This document shows, piece by piece, positions 36,660-47,197 of a DNA stretch of 64,000 nt. The notes under the pieces are model-generated. The model was given only the letters and a program-made list of their open reading frames with translations, was not told the origin of the DNA and ran no database searches. The position numbers were made by a program, and so were the translations under genes. Within the stretch, counting starts at the first letter, position 1. Each line of letters opens with the position of its first letter. Source of the DNA: Combretum micranthum (taxonomy: Eukaryota > Streptophyta > Magnoliopsida > Myrtales > Combretaceae); the NCBI GenBank assembly GCA_024138025.1, contig JAMXBD010000234.1:124001-188000 (forward strand). The letters run 5' to 3'.

Positions 36660-36758
36660 TTTGAATATGGTTTGGTTAATTCTTTAAGCGCCAAACACAC
36701 GTCTTTTCTTTTATTTTCTAGCTGCTACACTCAATCGTCTCTCTCCTTCTACTAAGAG

Positions 36759-36792
<34 letters not shown>

Positions 36793-37100
36793 GTGTTTTT
36801 CTTTGTCCTTCATTTACATTAAATTCAAGTTCATGGTCTTAAACACCGATCATTAGTTTTTTAATCATCATTTGAGCTTTTACAAAGATAAAAAGTTTTA
36901 AAGCTTTTTAACTATTTTGATGTAATATCTACATTTTATGAATTGGGTTTCCTTTCTTTTCCTTTTTTGGTTGTTTTTCCCCTTTATTTGAATGGTATAT
37001 TTGATTTAGGGTGCTAAAATATTGTATGGATAATTTAGATTAAGAACTAACTTTCATGGAAATAATGGTTCTTTTTTTTTATTTTTTTGGAAGGGGGTTT
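36660..37100 (+). promoter_or_regulatory. Candidate decayed promoter and leader, copy 2
   Basis: The pair of 26540-27000, with the CT tract lengthened to about 45 bp (36752-36793). After it the sequence is T-rich and intron-like through 38150 without a coding exon. Confidence 0.25.
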
Positions 37101-37839
37101 AAGGATTTTGTTTTGTTGGTTTGTGGATTTTAAAGTCTTAATTTTGTTGTTTGGTATGCTTTTTCTATTTGGCTTTTAATGTGTTTGTGTCCAATGCTAA
37201 GGTCTACTTCTTATATTCTACAGCATTTTACATATAATTGCATATTTATAAACTTCTTTGCCTTGCCATGTAAGCTGAGTCATTATGTTTTTGTATTGTT
37301 AACCGATAAGCTTATATTTGAATGGAGGGGGTTCTTCTATGAAATTGTGTACTTCATTTCCTTTGAATTAATTTGTATCTTTAATTAGAAAGTTCTTCAA
37401 CTGCAACTTAGGTTGTACGACATCTTTATCTTATGTAAAAGGGTTTATTTACATAAGTCATCATGGATTCTGCATATGATGTACTTCCGTTAATGATGTA
37501 TGTATTACCTTCTTCGCTCTTAGTAATAATCACGCATTAATTAAAGGTAGAATTTTTATTTGCTCAAGGAACTAATTTTAAACAAATTCTCATGTGAGTC
37601 TAACGTCATTGCTTATCTAACTGTTTGAGGGATTTACATGTTTGGGTTTGTCTAGTTTCAAAGCATTGTCACACATACCTCAAATTGATTGTTTAGTTGT
37701 TTACGCCTATAGAAATTATTTGGTCTATCCATATAACTGTCAAATAGGATTTTAGTAGAAGTACGTAGAATTTGATTATTCTGATATATAGTTTAGCAAT
37801 GATATCTGAATAATAATGCTTGTTGAGTTGTTTTACTTT

Positions 37840-37885
37840 ATATAATATATATATATATATATATGTATATATTATATGTGTTTTA
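37840..37885. repeat. TA microsatellite
   Basis: A run of TA dinucleotides in copy 2. The matching run in copy 1 is at 27751-27782. Lengths differ, as expected for an unstable microsatellite. Confidence 0.8.
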
Positions 37886-38159
37886 GTAATAGTATCTCAA
37901 TAGCAATAATGCTTGTCTAGTTGTTTTTCCTTTTTTTATTGTTTTGGCTTTGGATGTACATGTAAGTGTTTAATATGCTAGCATTACATCTTTTTCTTAT
38001 TTTTTTCTCAATATGTTAAGATCAACATATATTGAGAAAAATATTATAAAAATGACAATTCATACAATAAGCTTGAATGTGATAAAGAAAACTCTTATTA
38101 TGCTTAGGTCTTTCGATTATCTTCGTAAAATATCAACAAAATGTGGTGAATTTGGAAAT

Positions 38160-40842
38160 CATCACTAGTATTAACATCCATTCAAATCATAATTCAACTT
38201 AATATAATGATGTTTTTCAGTTGATAAATCTTAAAATTTGTGTTATATTTAATCAGACTTTATTCTACCAAAACTTTTATTTAGGTATGTATTGTATATC
38301 AAGCGTTGAGATTGTAGAATTTGGTTTTATTATCTCCTTTTTCCATATGTACTCGCAAGTATTTTATACATTTATTTATGACTTTTTAATTGATCAACAA
38401 ATCCAAATCACACATGAGACATGCTTATCAAATGGGTCCCAGGTTCAAGTTTTGACACATGACTATTAAATAGATCCGATCATAGATTGAGGTTTTTTGA
38501 TACAAATCTTTCAAACATGGATACATGACATAATATAATAACATGAATTATCAACATTGTTGTATACTTACTGGTGATTTATATAGCTTTTACAATTCAA
38601 ATAAAATTAAGATTAGTGGGTATTACACGTCATATGTAATATATATGTAATGTGAATAATTAATTATTTTTTAACACGAGCGTACGTGGATGGTGGTTAT
38701 TTTGAAAATTCTCCATTATATTATTTACGTGTTAATATATAACTGATAATTTCATACTATGTATATATCTACATGGCGCGTGCTACTAACTCAATGTTTT
38801 TCCACTATTGAGACTCTCTTTCCTTCTCTTCAGCCTTCTTTCATCCATTCTGTTAGAACCTTTCAAAGTGCAGTGCACATCCCTGTCACGTGCAGTGCAT
38901 GATGCAAGCAACACCCAATAGCTTTTATTAATATTCTTTTTAAGAGTAAAAAATGTATATATTTTCTTTCATCTTACTAAAGTTTTGCCTACATATATAT
39001 ATTAAAATAAACTTGCGACTTTCTGATATTTTTAGGCTGTCATACTCTTCGTACTAGGTATGGCCAATGAAAATGCTTGTATAATGAACATAAATCTCAA
39101 TGAATGAAAAGGGCAATTAAGGAATATAATTCCATTTTCTACTTAAAAAAAGGAAAATTGTAAAAGTAAATAAAAACAAAAAAAGTCATGACTTTGTCAA
39201 GTGATTGTCGACTGCTTGGTCCCACAATTTGTACCCCCGCAAGATCCTAGATATTTTTTATGTGGAATCAAGACTATTATTGTTATTATTATCGTTGTCG
39301 TCTTCGGCGTCAGCCATTCATACTTCACCAATTAAAGGGGTAATATTTCAGTTGAATGTTATCAAAATATAATTATTTTTTATTTTTATTTATTTTTTTA
39401 TAAATATATATTTAAAAACGATAAAATAACATATTAGAATGATGAGAAAAAGACGAAATAAAAAGTACGGATATATGTCGATCTCAAGCAACAACTGCGC
39501 GTGGCAAGTCAAGACACGTAATGAACATATACAACTCTTATGATGTCTCAACTTCAACTAAGCTGTACATATGCTGTCTTGTAGCAATCCATCTATCATT
39601 AAAAGACACCTTCTTCTGGCCTGTATACATGTATACATATACATATATATCATTAAAGACAAGGTACTGTATGGCCAAGAAAATACAAAAGGACGAGGGA
39701 CTGTTACTTCAATTGATCCTCCACCTCTAATTTTTGCATAAAGATGTGGAAGACTACATATAAATAATCATTATATTGGTGTGTTTGAAGATGCTGATTC
39801 GCAAAACCATCACTATCAATACGAAATGAGCAATTTCCTTGTAGTGGCATAAAAGATGATCATTCCCCTAAAAACCCCATTAATCATGACACATTAAATT
39901 CACGAACAAATAATTAAATTACCGAAACTGAGCGAGCATTTTGGTCCTGCAAAAGATTTTCAACTTCTGAACCCTAGAAATGGGAACGACAGGGTTTGAA
40001 CTGGTTGTTTAAAATATTTGGTTGAATACGGGTAATCTTTCTTAACTTTAAAGCATAATTTCATTCTCAAACCTTTAAGATTTTGCACATATGCCCATTC
40101 CGTTGATATACCCTTAGTCACTATTATTTATAATCTTTTCAATTTTGGGGTTTTGTGGATTAAGGAAGGGACCAATGTTATGTGCTTTTTTTTTTTTGAG
40201 ATTTAAGACTTAATGCGTACACACCTATGGTTTTTGCCCTTTGGGACGTATCGTCAATTTTTTTTGTGTCTACCTGCTAGAATTTAGATAAAAATTATGG
40301 AATAAAAGTTGCAAGCGGTCTCTTTTCAAAAATAAAGAAAATTCTCTTAGAAAGATCGAAAGAAGAAACCTCTTCTAGAAACACAATTCTAATATTTAGA
40401 CTTTTTTTTTTTTTTTTTTGCAATGAAAATATGAAAAAAAAATGAAAAAATAGAAAAATCACGATTAAACTTATTTTCTCGATTGAACATTTTTTTTTTC
40501 TTTTAACCCTTCCGCAAATCTTATTTTGTGTCTATATTATTAAAGCAGATATTTTTTGGCCGGTATTAAAGCAGATTAATGGGCCCATTTTGGGGTCATG
40601 TCATTTACTTAAAGTATTTATATAAGTATATATTTGTGCAATATATTATTAAGTATTCAGCTTTTAGAAAAATAAAGTACAATCAAAATGTCTCTCTTTA
40701 GTCTTCTGCAAAACTTCAATTTATAGAGGATGGATACATGTATGAACGTACATAAAAGGAATCCTCCTATTTGAAATTTCAAATAAAAGATTAGGTAATC
40801 ATTTCACTCGTTACACCATGAATCATTTGCTAGTAATTAACT
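38160..40842. other. Intergenic DNA, no gene recognised
   Basis: I see no supported gene. The plus-strand frames 38221-38469 and 39521-39730 have no recognisable motif and a composition like the surroundings. A less AT-rich patch at 38860-38915 contains CAGTGCA words. Poly-T tracts lie at about 40187 and 40400. Confidence 0.4.
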
Positions 40843-41514
40843 TGTCACGCCCTGAATTGATCCAAGGCGTGTCCAGTCCGCCACGCATATCGCTTAGGCA
40901 TTGTACGTGAAGGTTAACCTAGTCTATAGTTTATCATAATCATTGCTAAACAAATTTTAGATTCTGAAATCATTGAATTAGTTTATGAAAACAATTGAAA
41001 ATTTTTTTCAGCGGAAAATAAATTTTTCAAAACACTTCCGATTAAGTTACTTCAGAGAGTAGATCAATGTGTACATAAGATCCATGGCTCGTAGATAGGC
41101 CCTCATCAAAGCATAAGTTTGATAGTGAAATTTATAAAATAGAAATAAGATAATAATCTAATGGGTCCTAATCACTCAATTCATCGAGAACTCCTCGAAA
41201 TCCGTACAGTACCCCATATAATCATAGGTATCATCATCATCATCGTAATCATCAGCACCTGAAAAAGAGAGAAATAAGTCGAAACCCAGTATAACAGCAA
41301 CACAAGCACACACGAGATGGGCATACATGCTTATTCTAAATGCAATGCAATAACTAATAATTTATATCTTTAAATTAAAGTGCAACAAACAACAGTAGAG
41401 TACTCACACTCCAGCATCACGCTGGGAACCTGGGGGTCTTAAGTAGCAACAACTGCTCAGAGGGTTGATATAAGCAGCCCGATTACATATATCTCCTACC
41501 TCTATAAGTAACAG
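40843..41514 (-). mobile_element. Long-LTR-like element copy B, 3' part
   Basis: On the minus strand the element ends CAGGGCGTGACA (complement TGTCACGCCCTG at 40843). The sequence up to 41514 is the reverse complement relative of 23780-24492, with shared ACACGCCTTG, TTTGTTTAGCAA and CAGCTTG/GCGTGATGCTGG-region words. It continues at 47198 after the nested retrotransposon. Confidence 0.6.
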
Positions 41515-42074
41515 TGTTACGAATAATAACAGATTTCAAACAGGATACAAAGGCAACCAAGGTGGATGAAAGATTACATCCGAACCAAATAGTGGTAAAG
41601 ATACATAGATCTAGCTTTTAACAGCAAGATTTACAGTTAAGCAACAGTTTGTAAAAATAGTATATATCTGGTTAAACAGCCAGTTTGCATGTAACAAACA
41701 AATAGATAGCTTACATGTAAATAGACAGCTGGATGTAATAAACTGATTCCAAACTGGAATCCTATAAATAAGAGATTGCAGAAAAGGGAAAGACATTCCC
41801 TTGCTTACAGTAAATCGAGTGTTAGGAGTTGGAGACTGACTTGAATAGTCTCACTGTTCCTCTTGATTTTACCTACAAATCATCAAGCAACGAATAAGGT
41901 TAGGGTTTCAGTAAAAGGGAAACACGAGAGAAAGAACTTTGGGAGGAAATTACTTATTTGAGAGGCGAGGAGATTAGGGTTTCTTTTTCTTGGATTCACG
42001 TTTTAAATACTTCAGGTCAAATAATACAAACCAACCCGAGTATCCGAATTAAGATCTAAGCTACCCGAGTAACA
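41515..42074 (+). repeat. 5' LTR of chromodomain gypsy element
   Basis: 560 bp with perfect terminal inversion TGTTAC / GTAACA. A TATA box TATAAATA lies at 41763-41770 and an identical one is in the 3' LTR. It lacks a stretch of about 17 bp after ACATCC that the other LTR has. The minus-strand frame 41611-41796 lies inside it and is not a gene. Confidence 0.95.
41763..41770 (+). promoter_or_regulatory. LTR TATA box
   Basis: TATAAATA in CCTATAAATAAGAG, conserved in the 3' LTR at 46885-46892. It is the likely core promoter for the element's transcript. Confidence 0.7.
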
Positions 42075-42075
42075 T

Positions 42076-42090
42076 TGGTGCTCTCGTTGC
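42076..42090 (+). promoter_or_regulatory. Primer binding site
   Basis: TGGTGCTCTCG starts two bases after the 5' LTR. The leading TGG pairs with the universal CCA end of a tRNA. I cannot say which tRNA from memory. Confidence 0.6.
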
Positions 42091-42140
42091 TCAGTTGGTT
42101 TGTGACTTGCAAAAACAACATTCTAGATTTTTCTTTTGTC

Positions 42141-43150
42141 GTGGCAGCTAGAACACAAGATGATGTTGCTAAATTGCAATCTTTGGTATTTTCTATTGCA
42201 AAATCAGTGAAGGTAATGCAAGATAGTTTTCAGGAACAAATGTTGACAAATGCTAAGATGCATGAAAATATGCAAACATTGTCTACTTCTTTACAATCTT
42301 TGCATAGCAAAATAGACTCTGTAGACAATATTACACATCCAGTTGCATCACATTCTACTTCTAATGCTAATAATTCATCCTTTTCTGACAGTTCATTAAA
42401 TGATAATTTGTTGAAAGGATTGAAATTAGAAATTCCTACATTTGATGGGGAGGATCCTTTTGGATGGATTTTTAAAACACAGAAATTTTTCAATTTTCAT
42501 AATGTTCCTGAAAATCAGAGACTGGTGATTGCCTCATTTGCTTTAGAGGGAAAGGCACTAAGATGGTTCCAATGGATGGAACAAAATCAACGAATCTCGA
42601 CTTGGCCCTTGTTTTTAAAATCATTGGAGACCAGATTTGTCCTTCTAAATATGATGATGTCCAAGGGACTTTATCCAAATTGGTTCAAAAGGGGTCAGTA
42701 AATGAGTATCAATCTGAATTTGAAAATCTTTCAACTCGAGTGGTGGGTTTATCAGACACTTTTCTATTAAGTTGTTTTGTATCAAGATTAAAACCATTTA
42801 TTAAAAAAGAAATTCAAATTGCTTGGCCATCTTCCATTTCTCATGCAATTTGGTTAGCCAAAATGTATGAGTCCAAGTTTACAGATACAAGTTTCTCTTC
42901 AAAACAATTTTCTTTCCCAAAATCTGTTTCTTCTGGAACAAATGCTTTGCAATTTGCAAAGTCTACCGTTTCTACTCACCCTTCTAATCAGACTACTGTG
43001 TCCTCATCATCTAATCCCACCATCCATTTTAAAAAGTTGACTCAAGCAGAAATGAATGCGAGAAAAGAACAGGGTTTGTGCTATAATTGCAATGAAAAAT
43101 ATCATCGCAATCATAAATGCAAAGCCAAATTCCTTCTTTTGATTATAGAT
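42141..43150 (+). pseudogene. gag with CCHC zinc knuckle, frameshifted
   Basis: Capsid-type gag. A serine-rich, partly helical N-terminus precedes LEIPTFDGEDPFGWIF and a Retrotrans_gag domain, read in one frame to about 42635. It continues in another frame from KYDDVQGTLSKL. A 1-base deletion near 42636 explains the switch. The nucleocapsid knuckle is CYNCNEKYHRNHKC (CX2CX4HX4C, about 43078-43120). The expected start lies at 42141, where GTG replaces ATG, so translation start also seems lost (inference). The product would package element RNA in virus-like particles. Confidence 0.85.
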
Positions 43151-43522
43151 GATGAGGGGGATGAAATTGAGCAAGTCGAAACAGAACGAAATGATTATTC
43201 TGCTTTAGAACATTCTGATCATTTTGATGACTGTACTATCAGTTATCATGCCTTGACTGGCACCTCCCTACCTCGAACATTGAGATTTCAAGGTGTTATT
43301 AATAATAAAACGGTGGGCATATTGGTTGACTCAAGGAGTACACACAATTTTGTGCAAAGCAGAGTTGTTAAGCAACTCAATTTGACTGTTTCTTCAGCCC
43401 CTCAATTTAATGTCCTCATAGGGGATGGTACTAAAATGCATAGTCAAGGAAAATGTCAATCTGTTGATTTTCATATTCAAGGATTTTGTTTTTCTGATGA
43501 TTTTTATGTCTTGCCTATCTAG
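43151..43522 (+). pseudogene. Aspartic protease domain
   Basis: Continues in frame with gag. The active-site region reads ILVDSRSTHNFV (about 43318-43355). The catalytic aspartate is kept, but the usual DSG is DSR, a G-to-A change that should impair catalysis. The frame ends at TAG 43520-43522 within the flap-distal part (VLPI-stop-GAD), where family members read through, probably from a glutamine codon. Confidence 0.8.
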
Positions 43523-44287
43523 GGTGCTGACATAGTTTTGGGGGTTCAATGGTTACAATCTTTAGGACCAGTAACAATTGATTATGGTCAATTAACTATG
43601 CAGTTTATGCATCAAGGATTGTTAGTGAATTTGCAAGGACACAAAGAGGTTATAGCACAGATTTCACACCATCAATTTCATTGGCTTTTGAAAAAGGATG
43701 ATGTGGCTTCTTGTTTTCAATTTTTAGCTCAGGAGGTTTGTGATAACACATTTGAGACTACCACCATCAATAAAGACTTGAAGGCATTATTGGGCAGATA
43801 CTCTCATGTGTTTGAAGCACCTTCATCATTGCCCCTACTTAGAGATATTCAAAATCAGATTCACATTCAAGGAGGAAAAGGTCCCGTGAATGTTCGGGCT
43901 TATAGGTATCCTCGTTTTCAGAAAACTGAAATTGAGCGGCAAGTTACTGACATGTTGCAGCAAGGCATCATCCAGCATAGCACCAGCCCCTATTCTTCTC
44001 CAGTACTATTGGTGAAGAAGAAAGACGGCACATGGAGATTCTGTGTTGATTATCGTGCCTTAAATCATGTCACTATTAAGGACCAATTTCCAATTCCTAC
44101 CATTGATGAGTTATTAGACGAATTATATGGTGCTTCAGTTTTTTCTAAATTGGATTTACGTGCGGGATATCATCAGATCAGGATGCATCCCCACGACATT
44201 GAGAAAACTGCTTTTCGAATACATGAGGGGCATTATGAATTCCTCGTCATGCCATTCGGACTTAGCAATGCTCCAGCTACATTCTAG
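43523..44287 (+). pseudogene. Reverse transcriptase, N-terminal part
   Basis: Carries LGVQWL, then the RT fingers and palm: [40 protein letters not shown], and the first catalytic aspartate in [15 protein letters not shown]. It ends [12 protein letters not shown] followed by TAG (44285-44287), in place of a glutamine that is strongly conserved in the family. It would copy element RNA into cDNA. Confidence 0.9.
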
Positions 44288-44293
44288 AGCATA

Positions 44294-45001
44294 ATGAACA
44301 AAATTTTCAGGTCCTTTTTTTGTAAATTTGTCATAGTTTTCTTTGATGATATTTTAGTTTATAGTAAAATTATGACTGATCATATTGAACATTTGGGTCA
44401 GGTATTGCAAATTTTGTTGGATAATGCTTTTTATCTTAAGCATTCCAAATGTTCTTTTGGGGAGTCCTGTATAGAGTATTTGGGACATATTGTATCTCAC
44501 CAAGGAGTACAACTTGAAGCCAAGAAGATTGAAGCAGTCACTCAATGGCCCACTCCTAATTTTATTAAACAACTCAAGGCCTTTTTGGGATTATCTGGCT
44601 ATTATCAAAGATTTATTCTAAATTATGCATCTATTGCCAGTCCTTTAACAGACTTATTACAAAAAGATGCTTTTCATTGGAATCCAGAAGCTACAGTGGC
44701 GTTTGACAAGCTTAAGCAAGCTTTAGTTTCAGCTCCAATTTTGGCCTTGCCAAATTTTCAGGAGCCTTTCATTATAGAAACTGATGCTTCAGGTTCAGGA
44801 ATAGGTGCGGTCTTATTACAAAAGACTCATCCAGTGGCTTTTTTCAGCAAAAAGATGCCTATTCATTTACGAAAAGCTTCAGCTTATGTAAGAGAGCTTT
44901 ATGCAGTGGTGGAAGCTGTTCGGAAGTGGAGACAGTATATTTTGGGATCTCATTTTATCATTAAGACTGACCATCGAAGTCTTAAGGAAATTCTCACTTA
45001 A
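44294..45001 (+). pseudogene. RT catalytic core and RNase H
   Basis: In the same frame after the stop. FFDDILVYS (about 44341-44367) contains the paired catalytic aspartates. HSKCSFGESCIEYLGHIVS and the RT thumb follow. The RNase H domain has ETDASGSGIGAVL (about 44779-44815), then RELYAVVEAVRKWRQY and TDHRSLKEIL. It ends at TAA 44999-45001, again where the family has glutamine. Confidence 0.9.
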
Positions 45002-46213
45002 GCAATCCAAACTCCAGAACAACAGAAGTATTTGTCAAAGCTTATGGGCTATGATTATACTATTATGTATAAGGCTGGAGTGGACAATCAAGTAGCTGAT
45101 GCATTATCCGGACAATACTCAGAGGAAGGGACTTATTTTGCTTGGACAGAGCCCAAATTTTCTTTCATTCAGACATTAAAGAATGAATACGATTCCTTAA
45201 AGGAATTTTGTGAGTTCATATCTGCCATGAAGGAAGGGAAGCCAATCAAATATAACTTGACATGGAGGAATGATTTATTATATTTGAATAATCGAATTTT
45301 TCTGGTGCCTCAGTCAATTCTTATTCCTCAATTACTGTCAGAGTTTCATGTTTCACCTTCCTCAGGGCATTTTGGTTATTTGAAGACATTTAAAAGACTG
45401 TCTTCAGAATTTTTTTAGGAGGGAATGTGTGCCATGGTGGAGAAATTTGTACAGACTTGTACCATTTGTCAACAAGTTAAATATTCTACTCGTCATGCAG
45501 TAGGATTATTGAGTCCACTACCTATTCCAGAACAAATTTAGGAAGATGTCAATGTGGATTTTGTTACCTCCCTTCCCAAATCCCAAGGTTTCATAGTAAT
45601 ATTGGTAGTAGTGGATAGACTCTCTAAATACTGTCATTTAGGAGCATTGGATACTCACTGTCCTGCTACTAAGGTGGCTTCCTTATTCTTACACATGGTT
45701 ATTAAACTACATGGGTTTCCTCATTCCATTTTGACTGATAGGGATACAATTTTTATGAGCCATTTTTGGAAAGAGCTCTTTTCCTTAAGTGGGACCAAGT
45801 TACTCACAACCAGTGCCTATCACCCTCAAAGTGATGGCCAGATTGAGGTTATGAACAGGACATTGCAGCAATACCTAAGGTGCTATACAATGGATTGCCC
45901 AAATAAATGGGTTTCTTTTTTACCTTGGGTAGAATATGCCTACAACACTTCATTTCATGAAGGTGCTGGACTCACTCCTTTGCATGCTATTTATGGCAGA
46001 ACTCCTCCCACTATAGCATCCTATACACAAGGTGCTTCTAAATTGGATGCGATTGATCGAGAATTATTGGATAGGGAGAAATTATTGAGTTCTCTAAAAG
46101 CCAATCTGACTAAAGCTCAAGAGAGAATGAAGTTTTATGCTGATAAACAGAGAACACATTTAGAGTTTCAACTAGGAGATCTGGTATATGTCAAGCTTCA
46201 GCCATACCGATAG
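45002..46213 (+). pseudogene. Integrase with HHCC and DDE core
   Basis: After the end of RNase H (AGVDNQVADALS) comes the zinc-binding HHCC module (FHVSPSSGHFG, then CTICQQV). It is broken by TAG at 45416-45418 in place of a tryptophan, and by another TAG at 45539-45541, also at a tryptophan position. The DDE core follows: VDFVTSLPKS, ILTDRDTIF and HPQSDGQIEVMNR give D, D and E. The frame runs to TAG 46211-46213. The product would insert cDNA into chromatin. Confidence 0.9.
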
Positions 46214-46653
46214 GTCTCAGTTTCTCTAGATAAATCTCACAAACTCTCCAAAAGGTTCTATGAACCTTTTCAAGTTCTTAAAAGGATTGGGGCATGTGCA
46301 TATTAGCTTAACTTGCCATCTTATTCTAAGATACATGATGTGTTTCATGTATCTTTACTGAAGAAAGCACAAGGAGTACCAGAGCAAACATTGGAATTAC
46401 CCACAGAGACACTGAATAATCAACCGTTAATTCAACCATTGGTTTTACTCAACAATCAAATTATTCTCAGAAATAATCAACCAGTTAAATAGGTTTTGGT
46501 CCAGTGGAGAGGATTACCCCTAGAAGACACTTCATGGGAAGATTGGGATAGTTTTTCCCAAATTTATTCCAGTTATAACCTTGAGGACAAGGTTTTTTTT
46601 CCAGAAAGGGAGCAATCTGTTACGAATAATAATAGATTTTTAAATAGGATCTG
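46214..46653 (+). pseudogene. Integrase C-terminus and chromodomain
   Basis: Same frame, with stops at 46304-46306 and 46490-46492. The C-terminal integrase part reads YEPFQVLKRIG and KIHDVFHVSLLKK. A chromodomain-like end follows with VQWRGLPLEDTSWEDW and NLEDKVF. The frame reaches into the 3' LTR before its stop at about 46651. Chromodomains of plant chromoviruses bias integration toward certain chromatin (family knowledge). Confidence 0.8.
46603..46612 (+). promoter_or_regulatory. Polypurine tract
   Basis: AGAAAGGGAG lies five bases before the 3' LTR and would prime plus-strand synthesis. Confidence 0.7.
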
Positions 46654-47197
46654 AAGACAACCAAGGTGGATGAAGGATTACATCCAGTAAATAGTTACAA
46701 TAGAACCAAATAGTGGTAAAGATACATAGATCTAGCTTTTGACAGCTAGGATTTATAGCTAAGCAACAATTTGTAAAAATAGTATAGATCTGGTTAAACA
46801 ACTTGTTTGCATGTAACAAACAAATAGATAGCTTGCATGTAAATAGACAGCTGGATGTAACAAACTAATTCCAAACTGGAATCCTATAAATAAGAGATTG
46901 CAGAAAAGGGAAAGACATTCCCCTGCTTACAGTAAACCGAGTGTTAGGAGTTGGAGACTGACTTGAATAGTCTCACTGTTCCTCTTGATTTTACCTGCAA
47001 ATCATCAAGCAACGATTAGGGTTAGGGTTTCAGTAAAAGGGAAACACGAGAGAAAGAACTTTGGGAGGAAATTACTTATTTGAGAGGCAAGGAGATTAAG
47101 GTTTCTTTTTCCGGATTCACGTTTTAAATACTTCAGGTCAAATAATACAAATCAATCAGCGAGTATCCGAATTAAGATCTGAGCTACCCGAGTAACA
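46618..47197 (+). repeat. 3' LTR of chromodomain gypsy element
   Basis: 580 bp, TGTTAC...GTAACA, with the TATA box at 46885-46892. It differs from the 5' LTR mainly by transitions plus a short indel near 46687-46705. Confidence 0.95.

Larger units (their letters stand above)
30104..38159 (+). repeat. Tandem duplication, copy 2 (8.06 kb)
   Basis: Starts directly after copy 1. The junction shows AAAT (30100-30103), which is also present at the outer left edge of copy 1 (15767-15770) and at the right edge of copy 2 (38156-38159). Copy 2 lacks the two large copy-1 insertions but has its own 231 bp and 213 bp insertions and a 660 bp block at about 30508-31165. No gene was found in it. Confidence 0.9.
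41515..47197 (+). mobile_element. Ty3/gypsy chromodomain retrotransposon, dead
   Basis: A full-length 5.68 kb element. The LTRs begin TGTTAC and end GTAACA. They are flanked by AACAG (41510-41514) and AATAG (47198-47202), a 5 bp target duplication with one C/T change. The order PBS, gag with zinc knuckle, protease, RT, RNase H, integrase, chromodomain, PPT is that of a plant chromovirus. Gag and pol features look closest to the Reina lineage, which is inference. LTR identity is roughly 94 percent by eye, so the insertion is moderately old. One frameshift in gag, eight in-frame stops and a lost gag start make it non-functional. It is inserted in copy B of the long-LTR-like element. Confidence 0.95.

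Noticed and set aside
42230..42678. Minus-strand frames over gag
   Set aside because: Shadows of gag, which has recognisable motifs on the plus strand.
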